Shown: positions 35,114 to 45,423, numbered from the stretch's first letter. The stretch is DNA of 64,000 nt from Pontibacter russatus (GCF_009931655.1 NZ_CP047984.1:4233001-4297000), one strand, 5' to 3'. Notes: generated by a model not told the origin, from the sequence alone. Program-made: numbers and translations.

Positions 35114-36205
35114 TCAGATGCTGTGGTACTCAAACAGGTACAGGTAGTTGTAGTGGACCATGGGCCTTTGCTTGCTCTTGCCCACGTTGCCGGCGGCCTT
35201 TTTAGAGCCATACTCCGCCTTGCCCAGCCCGATCTCCTCGCCCTTCTCATCCTTTATCCGGACGATGTCCCCTTTCGAGAAATCGCCTGACACGGAAACC
35301 ACCCCGATGGGCAGCAGGCTGTTTGCCTCCGCCGCGTGTAGGGCCTCGCGGGCACCTTCGTTCACGATCACCTCGCCTTTTGCGTAGTTGTCGCTGTGGG
35401 CCACCCATTTTTTGAGGCTCGGCTTGGCAGAATCGGGCTCGAAGTAGGTGGCGGAAAGCGTTTTGTTGTAAAAGTCGAGCAGCACGTTGTCGCGGTTGCC
35501 GTTGGCGATGAACACATGGATGCCCAGGTAAGCTGATTTCTTCGCCATCTTCAGTTTGCTTTGCATGCCTCCACGGCCCATAGACGATTTCGAGGCGGTT
35601 ATATAGCGGCCCATGCCGGTGCTCCTGCGCCGCACCCGCTCGATTACTTTCGCCCTCGGATCGTCCGGGTGACCGTTGTAGATGCCGTCCACATTGGTGA
35701 GCAGAAGCAGGGTGTCGGCGTCTATCATGGCGGCGGTCATGCTGGCCAGCTCGTCGTTGTCCGTGAACATGAGTTCCGTCACTGCCACCGCGTCGTTCTC
35801 GTTTATGATCGGGATGATGCCGTGGCTGAGCAGGCCCGAAAGGCAGCCCTTGATGTTCAGGAAATGCCTGCGCGAAAGGAAATCCTGGGGCGTGACCACG
35901 ATTTGCGCCACCTGGTGCCCCGCTGCATGAAAAAGGTCTTTGTAGGCATATATGATGTCGATCTGGCCCACGGAGGCAAGGATCTGTTTCCGGACCACCG
36001 ACTCTGTTTTATCATCGAAGCAGATGCTGTTGCGGGCGAAGGCCACCGCCCCCGACGACACAAGCACCACCTGCAGCCCCTGCTCTTTCAGAAAGACGAT
36101 TTGCTTGACAAGTTCCGCCATCCGCTCCCTGTCCGGGGTGCCGTCGTCTTTGGTCAGAACGTTGGAGCCTACTTTCACGACAACTCGCTGTGGCTGGTAA
36201 TTCAT
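35114..36205 (-). CDS. proB: Glutamate 5-kinase
   Basis: The enzyme phosphorylates glutamate for proline synthesis. From ATG 36205 (363 aa) it begins with the family motif VVVKVGSNVLT. It has VSSGAVAF, INENDAVAV (glutamate site), DADTLLLLTNVDGIY and a C-terminal PUA domain (about 280-363). The frame is open further upstream, but the extension has no similarity. It lies about 190 bases downstream of proC on the same strand; proA is not in the window. Confidence 0.95.
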   Translation of the reverse strand: MNYQPQRVVVKVGSNVLTKDDGTPDRERMAELVKQIVFLKEQGLQVVLVSSGAVAFARNSICFDDKTESVVRKQILASVGQIDIIYAYKDLFHAAGHQVAQIVVTPQDFLSRRHFLNIKGCLSGLLSHGIIPIINENDAVAVTELMFTDNDELASMTAAMIDADTLLLLTNVDGIYNGHPDDPRAKVIERVRRRSTGMGRYITASKSSMGRGGMQSKLKMAKKSAYLGIHVFIANGNRDNVLLDFYNKTLSATYFEPDSAKPSLKKWVAHSDNYAKGEVIVNEGAREALHAAEANSLLPIGVVSVSGDFSKGDIVRIKDEKGEEIGLGKAEYGSKKAAGNVGKSKQRPMVHYNYLYLFEYHSI

Positions 36206-36251
36206 ATTGATTGAAGCTATTTTGATGGTGATTAAACTGAAATGGGAAAAG

Positions 36252-36274
36252 GCGGCTCGCATCGGGCGAGCCGC
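36252..36274 (-). terminator. Hairpin between proC and proB
   Basis: A 9-bp GC-rich stem (GCGGCTCGC) with a 5-base loop is followed on the minus strand by TTTTCCC. It could end the proC transcript or attenuate proB; no leader peptide is evident. Confidence 0.55.
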
Positions 36275-36398
36275 TCTTATATATGCCATAGGCCATAGGT
36301 GTGCTGCCCTTACATACTGCCTGAAATCGGGAGAAAGGGAAAAGGAGGTTGCAGTTTATATATAAATGAGGGCTATATATAAATCCGCCGCTAACGGC

Positions 36399-37259
36399 TT
36401 ACTGCAGCAGCTCCTGCAGCGCACTGATCGAGATCTTGCTGTTGTCCCTGTCGCGCTGCTCTTTCAGGGCGAGAATGCGCTGGTGCGAACCCACCAGACC
36501 TTTGATGACGGCAGAACTCAGGCCCTGGTGCTCCATCTCGTTGAGGCCCGTGATGGTGCACCCCTCCGGCGTGGTTACCTTGTCTATCTCCTGCTCTGGG
36601 TGCGACCTGTTGATGGTGAGGAGCGTGGAGGCCCCCTTGCTGACCTGCACGGCTATTTTCTGGGCGTCTTCCGCATCCAGGCCGAGCTGGATGCCGCCCT
36701 GCGTAACGGCTCTGATAAAGCGCATGTTGAAGGCGATGCCGCTGGAGCACAGCACGGTGGCCCCAGCCATCAGTTCCTCCTCAATCACCAGTGTCTCGCC
36801 GAGGCAGTTGAAGATCTCTTTCACGTCCTCTTCCACGTTCGCCGCCTTGGCGTTAAAAGCGAGGCTCGTCATGGATTCCTGCACGGCAATGGCCGTGTTC
36901 GGCATGCACCGCACGACCGGGTAATCGCCGACTACGCTGGTGATGTCATCGATGGTGACGCCTGCTATGACGCTTAACAACACATGCTGCTCAGGATCAA
37001 GGACCGGCTTTATCTCGTTCAGCACGTGCTCGAGGTGCGCGGGCTGCACGCAGAGCAGAATATAGCGGCAGTTCTTAACGGCAAAGCTGTTGTCGTTGGT
37101 AACTTGCAGGCCTTTGTCTTTCAGGCGCTGCAATGACTTCGTGTTTCTCCTGGTTACATATATGTTTTCCGGTCCATATTTCCCATTGCTCAAGAGTCCT
37201 TCTGCAATGGCGTTTCCGAGATTTCCTGTACCCAAGATGGCGACGTTATCAATATGCAT
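36399..37259 (-). CDS. proC: Pyrroline-5-carboxylate reductase
   Basis: The enzyme performs the last step of proline synthesis with NAD(P)H. The 286-aa protein has the Rossmann motif ILGTGNLGNAIAEGL (residues 8-22), VQPAHLEHVL, VVRCMPNTAIAVQESM and the C-terminal helical dimerisation domain with TTPEGCTITGLNEME. A -7 box (TACTTTTG, minus strand 37322-37329) lies about 60 bases upstream. Confidence 0.95.
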   Translation of the reverse strand: MHIDNVAILGTGNLGNAIAEGLLSNGKYGPENIYVTRRNTKSLQRLKDKGLQVTNDNSFAVKNCRYILLCVQPAHLEHVLNEIKPVLDPEQHVLLSVIAGVTIDDITSVVGDYPVVRCMPNTAIAVQESMTSLAFNAKAANVEEDVKEIFNCLGETLVIEEELMAGATVLCSSGIAFNMRFIRAVTQGGIQLGLDAEDAQKIAVQVSKGASTLLTINRSHPEQEIDKVTTPEGCTITGLNEMEHQGLSSAVIKGLVGSHQRILALKEQRDRDNSKISISALQELLQ

Positions 37260-37329
37260 GTTACTGTTTTTTATGATGAGGATGAATGTTAAAAATTAAT
37301 GTTTACAAATCTTTCAGACTGCAAAAGTA

Positions 37330-37926
37330 CAAAATTTACAAGGGGAATAAAAATCATGGCCAGATTCACGCACTCTTAGACAGGCACTCAGCACCAGACA
37401 GACACTGCAAGAGCACGCATGATGGCGCACCCTATAGAAGGCATAAAGAAGGGGACTGTAAAACGGAGCAGCAGGCCGCAGTAGAATGTTCTTTATGTTA
37501 TATATATGACTGATTGTTAGCAGTATGTATAATAAAGATCATTTTAAATGACTGTAGATTGCTTGCCAAAGAATACTGCGCTGCTATTCGTCCGTGGCAA
37601 CCGGATGAACAGTGGGAGGCGGGCGCACAGGAAAAAGATAATATTTTTTGAATTTCGGGATCTGGCTCCCGTAGGTTTCCGCTGGTAGCCACAGCTACAG
37701 GTGCTGCCAGGCAGGATTATGAGGTAACGGAAATTTGCAATTATATAGGATATATGGAGGCCTGCCCCTGACATACCGGTTTACATACAGTCGCAGATGC
37801 CTTGAGGGGATAGGAGCGTTTCTTGCCGGGGCCAACTGAAGGCATATGGACGAGGATGAAGGATGCAGGTTTATAGATGGCTGCCGGTACAATCATATAA
37901 AACTTTAAATGTCGCAGCGGAGCAAG
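37330..37926. other. Intergenic stretch without a convincing gene
   Basis: About 600 bases lie between the proC promoter and the end of the molybdenum hydroxylase gene. It has lower GC than its neighbours and only chance open frames. I see no RNA gene or strong terminator. Confidence 0.4.
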
Positions 37927-40080
37927 TCAGCGGCTGCCAAGCAGCCCTTTCATGCCTTTTGGCACGAGCGGCAGCGTCTTGAGCCGGACACCCGTAGCCT
38001 GCGCGATGGCATTCCGGATGGCGGGCGCGATGCCCACGATGGGCGCTTCGCCGGCCCCGGAGGAGGGCAGGTCTTTCCTGTTGAGCTGGATTAGCTGCAT
38101 GGCGGGCATGTCCCTAAAGCGCGGCACCCGGTACTGCGCGAAGTGCGGGTTCTGTATTCTGCCGTTCTCAAAGTCGACGGCTTCGAACAAGGCGCCCCCA
38201 AGCCCCTGCACCACCGCGCCCATAATCTGGTTGTCGAGATGCGCCGGGTTCACCACGGCGCCACATTCAAAAGCGGTGGTGGCCCGAATGACCTTTACCT
38301 CCCCGGATACCGGATCAACTGCCACCTCGGCGCAGGTAGCCGTAAAGCCGCCCTTCTCGGTGCCGCCGCCAATGCCATAGCCGTGGTTTGGGGCGGGGGT
38401 TGTTTTGCCCCAGCCGAAGCCTTTTGCCGCCGCCTCGAAAACGTTGCGCAGCCGGGATTCCTGCAGGTTCTTCAGCCGGAACGCCAGCGGATCCATGTTC
38501 ACGAGGTGCGCCAGGTCATCCATCTGCGACTCTATCACAAAAATGTTCGCGGTGGAGGCAAGCCCCCGGTAGGAGCCCTGGTACAGCGGGGAATCCACGG
38601 GATGGTACTGCACCAGCTGGTTGGCCACCATATAGGGCATTTTAATGCCGGATGTCCCGGAGTTATAGTTATGGAATTCCCAGGAGGTGATGGTGCCATC
38701 GTCTGTGACGCCGCTGCTTACCTCTATCAGCCCGCCCGGCCTGAAATAGGCCCAGGTGAATTCCTCCTCCCTTGTCCAGACAAGCTTCACCGGTTTTTGG
38801 GCGGCTTTGGCCAGCCGTGCGGCCTCCAGGGCTGCCTCGCCGGAGTGTTTGCCACCGTATGCCGATCCTGTGTCGGGCATAATTACCCGCACCTTTTCTT
38901 TGGGCATACTGAAGAGTTCTGAGAGCTCTTCCTGCACCCCGAAGGGCCGTTGCGTCCCCGTCCAGACAGTGAGCTTATCCTTGTCCCACTGCGCCAGGGC
39001 GGCACGCGGCTCCATGGGGGCGTGGGCTATATAATCAACCGTGTATTTCCCGTGCAGTGTTTTGCTGGCGGCGGCCATGCCTTCGGTTATGTTTCCTTCC
39101 TCGGTACTTCCCCTGCCACCGCCATCCGAAGCATTTTCTTTGAAATAAGAGAATATCTCCGAACGGGAAGGCTGTTTGGTGGTGTTCCATTTCACTTTGA
39201 TGGCGGCCAGGGCTTTTTCTGCGGTGGAGCGGTCTGGAGCGGCCACCCCGATAAAATTATTCTCATGCACTGCCACCACGCCCGGCATGGCCTTGGCGGC
39301 AGAAAGATCGGCGCTTTCCACGGTAGCTTTGAAAGCGGGTGCGCGCAGCACTTTCCCATACAACATGCCCGGGAGTTTCATATCAGAAACAAACTTATGC
39401 GCCCCGGTCAGCAGCTCCGTCGCACCGACTTTTGGCACAGAGGTTCCGGCTATTTTCCAGGCTTCCGCAGGAATAAGCGGGATATCATCTGAAACAGTCT
39501 TCAGGATCTCCTTTCCTTTGGTAAGCTGTCCGAGAGTTAGGGATTTGTTTGTCTTGGGGTTGATGACGTTTCCGCCGGACACCCGCAAATCTTTTTTAGG
39601 CACGCCCCACGCTTTGGCGGCCAGTTCCAGTACGGTTTCGCGGGCTGCCGCGGCGGCCCGGCGCAATTGCGGACTCATCCGTGGTGTGGTGAGGCTGCCA
39701 TAGGTGCCGGAATCATAGGGCGTGCGGGCAGTGTCGCCCATTATCAGGGTGATGGAAGCTACGGGCATATATAGTTCCTCCGCCACCGCCTGGGCAAGCG
39801 AGGTGCGGATGTTCTGGCCCACTTCCACCTTGCCGGTATATACCGTCACCGCATTGTCCTCGCCTATATGCAGCCAGGCTTCCACGGCATCCGCCGTAGC
39901 TTTACCTGTCGCGCCTGCTTCTTCTGAATCGGCCACCAGCGCAAAAGCATCCTGCAGCACAAACGTAACGGCTATCCCGCCACCCAATAGTTTAAAGAAC
40001 CGGCGCCTGCTTTTACTGAACTGGCTGATTTCCTCCTCGTCCGGCTGACGTCGTTCGTCGGTTGCTGTTGCTCGCTCCAT
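37927..40080 (-). CDS. Molybdopterin-binding large subunit, isoquinoline 1-oxidoreductase beta type
   Basis: This 717-aa catalytic subunit of a xanthine-dehydrogenase-family hydroxylase has an N-terminal twin-arginine-type signal (SRRRFFKLLGGG), so export in folded form is likely. It has repeated aldehyde-oxidase-type domains, motifs QRPFGVQEELSE, GSAYGGKHSGEAALEA and GSYRGLASTANIF, and the C-terminal SGAGEAPIVGIAPAI. The Glu there corresponds to the catalytic base of the family. The electron partner is the Fe-S subunit encoded 12 bases upstream. There is no FAD subunit, as expected for the IorAB type. The organic substrate is unknown. Confidence 0.9.
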   Translation of the reverse strand: MERATATDERRQPDEEEISQFSKSRRRFFKLLGGGIAVTFVLQDAFALVADSEEAGATGKATADAVEAWLHIGEDNAVTVYTGKVEVGQNIRTSLAQAVAEELYMPVASITLIMGDTARTPYDSGTYGSLTTPRMSPQLRRAAAAARETVLELAAKAWGVPKKDLRVSGGNVINPKTNKSLTLGQLTKGKEILKTVSDDIPLIPAEAWKIAGTSVPKVGATELLTGAHKFVSDMKLPGMLYGKVLRAPAFKATVESADLSAAKAMPGVVAVHENNFIGVAAPDRSTAEKALAAIKVKWNTTKQPSRSEIFSYFKENASDGGGRGSTEEGNITEGMAAASKTLHGKYTVDYIAHAPMEPRAALAQWDKDKLTVWTGTQRPFGVQEELSELFSMPKEKVRVIMPDTGSAYGGKHSGEAALEAARLAKAAQKPVKLVWTREEEFTWAYFRPGGLIEVSSGVTDDGTITSWEFHNYNSGTSGIKMPYMVANQLVQYHPVDSPLYQGSYRGLASTANIFVIESQMDDLAHLVNMDPLAFRLKNLQESRLRNVFEAAAKGFGWGKTTPAPNHGYGIGGGTEKGGFTATCAEVAVDPVSGEVKVIRATTAFECGAVVNPAHLDNQIMGAVVQGLGGALFEAVDFENGRIQNPHFAQYRVPRFRDMPAMQLIQLNRKDLPSSGAGEAPIVGIAPAIRNAIAQATGVRLKTLPLVPKGMKGLLGSR

Positions 40081-40092
40081 AGTCCTTTCTGT

Positions 40093-40548
40093 TTATGCGT
40101 TGGCGGCTTCCTGTATAGCCGTTATGATTTTGGGATAGGTGCCGCAGCGGCAAATGTTCCCGTTCATGAACTGGATAATTTCCGCCTCGGTCGGGTTTGG
40201 GTTTTCGCGCAGCAGCGCCACGGTAGACATCACCATGCCCGGCGCACAATAGCCACACTGGAAAACGTCGACGTTCTGGTAGGCCTGCTGCACAGGGTGC
40301 AGCTTCCCGTTGGTGGCAAGCCCTTCAATGGTCATGATTTCCTTGCCCTGCACGGCGCTCAGGGGCGTTCTGCAGGAGCGGACGGCTTTGTTGTCCAACA
40401 GCACCGTGCAGGCACCACACTGGCCTTCGCCGCATCCGTACTTGGTGCCGGTCAGGTCGAGCTCATCACGCAGCACGTGCAGCAGCAGCTGATCAGCGCT
40501 GGCTTTTACGGCATGCTTTTTCCCGTTTATCAGTAGTTCCATGGTCAT
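40093..40548 (-). CDS. [2Fe-2S] small subunit of the molybdenum hydroxylase
   Basis: The 151-aa protein has two clusters: a plant-ferredoxin-type site with CGEGQCGAC (residues 39-47) plus the cysteine near 59, and the helical site with CGYC and CRC. It carries electrons from the molybdenum centre of the large subunit encoded just downstream. It has no signal peptide, as usual for this type, where the complex travels on the Tat signal of the large subunit. It may begin at the first or the third residue (MTM). Confidence 0.93.
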   Translation of the reverse strand: MTMELLINGKKHAVKASADQLLLHVLRDELDLTGTKYGCGEGQCGACTVLLDNKAVRSCRTPLSAVQGKEIMTIEGLATNGKLHPVQQAYQNVDVFQCGYCAPGMVMSTVALLRENPNPTEAEIIQFMNGNICRCGTYPKIITAIQEAANA

Positions 40549-40721
40549 TCAGGTTTATCAGGAGGATAAACTAAACTTAGAAAAATATACTGGTAAATGC
40601 AAGATTGTCCGGGAGTTACAGCAAGGATATAACTTAGTGCAAGCCATAAATACCACAACCTTCGCCAGTGCATGAACCTCATCCAAATACTAAATTTAAA
40701 TATAGGCTGTGAATCAGGGTA

Positions 40722-41540
40722 CTAATAAGGGGTCGCCTCCTGCGTTTGTCTGACAACCTGCGAGTTCCTGTATAACTGGAAAAGTACCGCAAGCGCCACC
40801 AGCACGATGCCAGTCCACGCGGTGGCGCTGATGTCGGGGCTGGAGGCCATATCTAACTGCCGATGCTTGAGGATGATGCCGTAAAACGCCCACACCGTTA
40901 CCAGGCCCACAAAAATATTCCGCCGGTGCAGCACTATATAAAGTGTTAATACCACGGCGACTGCCAGCATAAAGAGGGTCCAGAACTCCGGCGTCAACCC
41001 GAAGCCGTCCCATCCTAAACCCACCAGCGCAGCACTGACGTTGGCAATAGTGGCAATGCAAATCCAGCCGAAGTAAATGCTGAGCGGGAACTGCGTAAAC
41101 CAGCGGGAGGCAATCGAGCTCGACGGGTCATATATCCCCACCCGCATCTGAATCCAGAGTAAGGTGAGCAGTTGCACCAGCATCAAAACCACGGAGACCA
41201 CGAGCCACTCATATACCCACGCGATGGTCCAGGCGCCGGTGGCCAGGTTGTTGAGGATGAACAGGTAGTTGATGCGCAGCAAATCTTTGTTGGCTTCATG
41301 GTCTGCACCCGCCTTGTAGGCTTTTACCAGGTGATAGATACAAAAGGCAGTTAAGGCTATATAGATGACGCCCCAGATGGCGAACGTAATGCCCGCCGGC
41401 GTGAACAGCGTGGGGTATTGATCCGACACTTCGCCAATGGTCTGCGAGTTGAGGACCTCGAACTGCGTGAGCTGCGACGGCACCAGGTGCACCAGGAAAA
41501 ACAGCCCATTCAGGACGGCTAACAGTCTCACTTTGCTCAT
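40722..41540 (-). CDS. TspO/MBR-like tryptophan-rich membrane protein
   Basis: The 272-aa protein has about seven hydrophobic segments. The TspO-like region shows TPAGITFAIWGVIYIAL, NNLATGAWTIAWVYEW and FPLSIYFGWICIATIANV. Such larger TspO relatives are often annotated as tryptophan-rich sensory proteins; porphyrin binding is possible but not shown. It is a single-gene unit. Confidence 0.78.
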   Translation of the reverse strand: MSKVRLLAVLNGLFFLVHLVPSQLTQFEVLNSQTIGEVSDQYPTLFTPAGITFAIWGVIYIALTAFCIYHLVKAYKAGADHEANKDLLRINYLFILNNLATGAWTIAWVYEWLVVSVVLMLVQLLTLLWIQMRVGIYDPSSSIASRWFTQFPLSIYFGWICIATIANVSAALVGLGWDGFGLTPEFWTLFMLAVAVVLTLYIVLHRRNIFVGLVTVWAFYGIILKHRQLDMASSPDISATAWTGIVLVALAVLFQLYRNSQVVRQTQEATPY

Positions 41541-41595
41541 GGGCCTTATTTTATATAGGGTTTATATATACCAGATGCTTTACAAATGCCCCGGT

Positions 41596-44025
41596 TTAAA
41601 ACTCTACGATAAAGCCGAGCGTTGGCACCAGGTTTCCGTCATCGTTATTCAGGATGAGCGGGATGGCGTTGCTGCCGTCGTCGCGCAGAGGAGCCGCATC
41701 GGTGGTGGCAAAGCCGGTGTTATCGGCGTTGCGCTCGAAGGTGTAGCGGTCGTAGCCCGGTGTTTTGCTGGCCAGCACGTTGGCTATATCCAGGAACAGG
41801 TCCAGCGTGATGCGGTTGAAGTTCCATTTTTTGTCTATCCGCACATCCAGCTGGCTGAAAGGGCGCAGCCGCTCTGAGTTCAGCCTGGAATAGTCGAGTA
41901 TGCCCACCCCCAGCGTCGCATAGTTGCGCTGCGAGGCGGCCAGGTCGAAGGGGGTGGTGGGTGCGCCGCCGGCAAAGCGGTATTTGGCGCCCAACTCCCA
42001 GTTGCGGGGCAGTTTCTTGCCGACCAACCCCGAAACCAGATGCCGGTAATCCCAGGCGCTGGATATATAGCGGCCATCGGTGCCCGCAAACTCGCTGATG
42101 ACATAGGTATAGGAGAGCACGGAGAAGACGGTGCCCGTCAGCTTTTTCTGGAGGTAAAACTCCATCCCGTAAGCGCGCCCTTTGCCTGACGTGGTGACCG
42201 CCTCGTTGCCGATGGATCCAAAGTCGCCGCCCTGGTTAGCCAGCGATATCCCGTCGCGCAGCGACACGGGGTAATTGTCGTAGTCCTTGTAAAAGCCCTC
42301 AAGCGTAAACCGCAGGTCCAGGCGCGGCAGAAACTCGGTGCCCAGCACGTAGTGGACGGACCTGGTATAATCCGCCGCCTTGTTCAGGTATTCACCATTT
42401 TCCTGGTAGCCCAGCACGGTATAGATCGGCAACTTGTAGTAAATGCCCGAGGAGGCGTTCAGGGTCCATTTTTCTGAAAGGAAATAGGAGAGGGCAAGGC
42501 GGGGCGAAAGCGTGTTCAGCGGGTTTCGGCCCTCTTCTGTGAAGGTGTTCATATCGGTGCGAACCCCGAAAGACAGCCCCAGCCGGTTGTCCAGCACCGA
42601 CCGCGACACCTGGCCAAACGCGCCGTAACGGAAGAAATCCAGCTCGGTGTCGTAGTTCACGGTTTGTGCGGGCTGCACCAACTGGTCATTTTCATCGCGC
42701 ACTTCCTGCCTGATGACGCTGAAGATGTCGTTGCTGAACTGCACGTACTGCCCCGAAACGCCATAGGCGTACTTCCATCCGTTCGTATACTTGTTCACGT
42801 CCAGGCGCAGCTTGTTTTCTGTTTCCCGCGAGTTGGACTCCAAGGCGAGCCGCGACGCCTCCCCGGTTTGCACCGCCTCCGGTTTTTCCAGGTCGATGTT
42901 GAAGGCGTTGCGGCTCAGCGCCAGGTTGATATATCCGTCCGTCACCAGCCTTTTCACGGCAAGCCCGGTGGTATAATTCCATTGGTTGTTGAGCGGGATA
43001 GAGCGCAGGATGTATTCGTTCTCGGGGGTACTGTTGCGCGGCACGCCAAAAGAGAATTCATCGATGGCCCCGACACCCAAAAAGGAAAGGGAAGTTTTGC
43101 TGTCGATTCTGTGGTCAATCTTATATTGGAAGTCCCAGTAATTGGGCCGGATAGGCAGGTCGAGGAGCTTGAACAAAAACTGCAGGTACGACCGCCTGGC
43201 CGAGACCAGATAAGTAGTTTTTGAGGAGATCGGTCCCTCCAGGGTGGTGGCGAACTCCGAACCGCTCAGGCGCACGTTCCCCGAAAAGCGCTCGGGGTTG
43301 CCATAGCGCTGCCTGAACTCGAACACCGAAGACAACGCGTTGTTGTAGCGCGCATCAAAAGCCGAAGAACTCACTTTCAGGTCCTCGATAAACGACACAT
43401 TCAGGATGCCCGTGGCCCCGCCCGCGCTCCCCTGCGTGGTGAAATGGTTGATGAGCGGAATCTCGATGCCGTCGAGGTAGTAGACGTTCTCGTTCGGGGC
43501 CCCGCCCCGGATGATGAGGTCGTTGCGGCTGCCGCCGCCCGTGCCGCTGGTGGCCACGCCGGGCAGCACCTGCACTACTTTCGAGATGTCGAAATTGCCG
43601 CCCGGGTTGCTGCGTATCTCCTCCGTGCTGAGGCTTTGCACCGAGAGCGGCGTCACGAGGTCGGCTACGGCGGCACTCTGGGCGCGGTTAGCCACCACCT
43701 CCACCTGCTGCAGCTCGCTTGCCGCCGGGGCCATCTCAAAATTGAGGATCTGCACGTTGCCCGCCGTCACGTTGATGTTGAACTTGCTTTGGGGCTGGTA
43801 CCCGAGGTAAGTGGCCTGCACCGTGTAGCTGCCGAGCGGCACACCGTCCAGCCGGTATCTTCCGGTTTCGTCACTCACCGTACCCAACTGCGTGTCGGCC
43901 AGCAGCACAGAAACCCCGATCAGCGGCTCCTGGGTGTTCACGTCCCGAACAGTGCCGGTAATAACGCCCTGCTGCGCCAACGCCAGCGTCGGGAGCAGGA
44001 AAAAGAACAAAAGCAAACGTCTCAT
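41596..44025 (-). CDS. TonB-dependent outer-membrane receptor with carboxypeptidase-like domain
   Basis: This 809-aa receptor has a signal peptide (LALAQQG) and a carboxypeptidase-regulatory-like domain (about 20-105) with GTVRDVNTQEPLIGVSVLL. A plug follows (about 115-230) with PGGNFDISKVVQVLPGV and NDLIIRGGAPNENVYYLDGI, then a 22-strand barrel ending in an aromatic residue (GFIVEF). It should import a large nutrient by TonB energy. No SusD partner or binding lipoprotein is adjacent, so it is not a classical SusCD pair. Substrate unknown. Confidence 0.92.
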   Translation of the reverse strand: MRRLLLFFFLLPTLALAQQGVITGTVRDVNTQEPLIGVSVLLADTQLGTVSDETGRYRLDGVPLGSYTVQATYLGYQPQSKFNINVTAGNVQILNFEMAPAASELQQVEVVANRAQSAAVADLVTPLSVQSLSTEEIRSNPGGNFDISKVVQVLPGVATSGTGGGSRNDLIIRGGAPNENVYYLDGIEIPLINHFTTQGSAGGATGILNVSFIEDLKVSSSAFDARYNNALSSVFEFRQRYGNPERFSGNVRLSGSEFATTLEGPISSKTTYLVSARRSYLQFLFKLLDLPIRPNYWDFQYKIDHRIDSKTSLSFLGVGAIDEFSFGVPRNSTPENEYILRSIPLNNQWNYTTGLAVKRLVTDGYINLALSRNAFNIDLEKPEAVQTGEASRLALESNSRETENKLRLDVNKYTNGWKYAYGVSGQYVQFSNDIFSVIRQEVRDENDQLVQPAQTVNYDTELDFFRYGAFGQVSRSVLDNRLGLSFGVRTDMNTFTEEGRNPLNTLSPRLALSYFLSEKWTLNASSGIYYKLPIYTVLGYQENGEYLNKAADYTRSVHYVLGTEFLPRLDLRFTLEGFYKDYDNYPVSLRDGISLANQGGDFGSIGNEAVTTSGKGRAYGMEFYLQKKLTGTVFSVLSYTYVISEFAGTDGRYISSAWDYRHLVSGLVGKKLPRNWELGAKYRFAGGAPTTPFDLAASQRNYATLGVGILDYSRLNSERLRPFSQLDVRIDKKWNFNRITLDLFLDIANVLASKTPGYDRYTFERNADNTGFATTDAAPLRDDGSNAIPLILNNDDGNLVPTLGFIVEF

Positions 44026-44268
44026 ATATAGATAGCATCAACTCAGAATAGTAGTATGACACATGACTACAGATATTGTTTTTGGTTTATGCGACAAACT
44101 TGCAGCAGCCCAGGCCACGGCAGCCGGTGTGTTATCTATTTTAACATGCGCGGGGCGTGCCGGAGGCCATCCATATATAACCTGTCAGATTTTACAAAAT
44201 CATATATAGCTATGAGCCAACCAGTAAGCTGGAAGATCGTTTAACAGCTTGAACCAAACACCAAGAAT

Positions 44269-45057
44269 ATGAGCGTTGCATTTACAAACATTTCGGCGGC
44301 ACTGATTTTTATGTTGTGCGCCCTGTTCCCGCAGAGCATTTTCCTGCAGACAGACCAGAACCCGGCTGCCGGGCAGGTGCAGCAGACGGAGCTGGTCGGG
44401 GCCTGGAAGTTGGCTGCCGGCAATGCAGAATTCGCCAATCTGCCGGAAGGGGCCACGGCGGTTGCCTTGCTGGAGGACGGTTACTTCACGGTCACTTATT
44501 ACAGCCCGGCAGCTAAAAACTTCATCGGCACCTACGGGGGCACTTACGATGCATCCAATGGAAACATGAACCTGACATTTGAGTACAACACCCTGGACGA
44601 TGCCACCGTCGGTAACACATACTCCCTGTCGTATACCCTGAAAGACGGACAGCTGCAGATAAACGGCAACGGGCAGCAGAACTGGACCAGAATTGCCCCG
44701 GAAAACACCACGTCGCCTTTAGAGGGAACCTGGCGCATAACCGGTCGTGCCGGAGAGGATGGGGAAATCAGCCCGATGCAGCGCGGCCCGCGCAAGACAC
44801 TCAAGGTTTTGTCTGACGGGCGGTTCCAGTGGATAGCCTTCAACACGGCAACGAAAGAATTCTCCGGCACCGGAGGAGGCACCTATACCGCCGAGAACGG
44901 GAAATACACCGAGACCATTGACTTCTTCTCGCGCGACTCCAGCCGCGTGGGCGCCAACCTGGGCTTCAACTACGAGGTAAAAGACGGCAAGTGGCACCAC
45001 AGCGGGAAAAGCAGCACCGGCAAGGACATATATGAGATATGGGGTCGGGAGCATTAA
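44269..45057 (+). CDS. Exported protein with two lipocalin-like repeats (DUF4488-like)
   Basis: This 262-aa protein has a signal peptide (about residues 1-25) and two similar beta-rich repeats (about 40-145 and 150-260). Each starts with a LxGxW motif (ELVGAWKL, PLEGTWRI) and has a matching GTYGGTYDA / GTGGGTYTA turn and a late KDGxxxxxG strand. The duplication is internal. Function unknown. Confidence 0.72.
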   Translation: MSVAFTNISAALIFMLCALFPQSIFLQTDQNPAAGQVQQTELVGAWKLAAGNAEFANLPEGATAVALLEDGYFTVTYYSPAAKNFIGTYGGTYDASNGNMNLTFEYNTLDDATVGNTYSLSYTLKDGQLQINGNGQQNWTRIAPENTTSPLEGTWRITGRAGEDGEISPMQRGPRKTLKVLSDGRFQWIAFNTATKEFSGTGGGTYTAENGKYTETIDFFSRDSSRVGANLGFNYEVKDGKWHHSGKSSTGKDIYEIWGREH

Positions 45058-45415
45058 GGCTATATATAGGCTGGCAGGAGGGGAAAAAGGGGAGGGGCGA
45101 GGTTTCTTCGGCCCGGCATATATCGCCTATCAGCAAAGCTTTTCTTCTTATCCGGCAGGATGGCGAACGACAATATTTTATATATAACCTGCGCTCGGAA
45201 GGCTGTAATTCATGGTTCTCGCTGGCGCAGGTTTGCAGCAGGAGGCCCGTTTCGTGGCAGGCTTATATATACCTGGCCGGCCTTTTCCATTGCTTTCAGT
45301 GAGGCCAGGATGAAGTTATATATGGAACCCTGTGCGGACACCCATTCCGCACAGGGTTCTCCTATGCACATCCATCACTCTATATACCCTATTCGGAACT
45401 CGCGCGCAGGCTTTC
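45058..45415. other. Intergenic stretch with many TATATA runs
   Basis: About 360 bases have no convincing gene. There are at least six TATATA/ATATAT runs (45060, 45117, 45178, 45265, 45317, 45382) and a terminator-like hairpin at 45325-45359. Confidence 0.45.
45325..45359 (+). terminator. Hairpin with 13-bp stem
   Basis: GAACCCTGTGCGG pairs with its complement around a 9-base loop. It sits between the lipocalin-like gene and the next promoter; the T-run is weak. Confidence 0.6.
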
Positions 45416-45423
45416 TATCTTTG
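45416..45423 (+). promoter_or_regulatory. -7 box before the cysteine-motif protein
   Basis: TATCTTTG fits TAnnTTTG. Transcription would start near 45430, right at the first possible ATG (45431), which favours the second ATG at 45443 as the true start. Confidence 0.6.
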
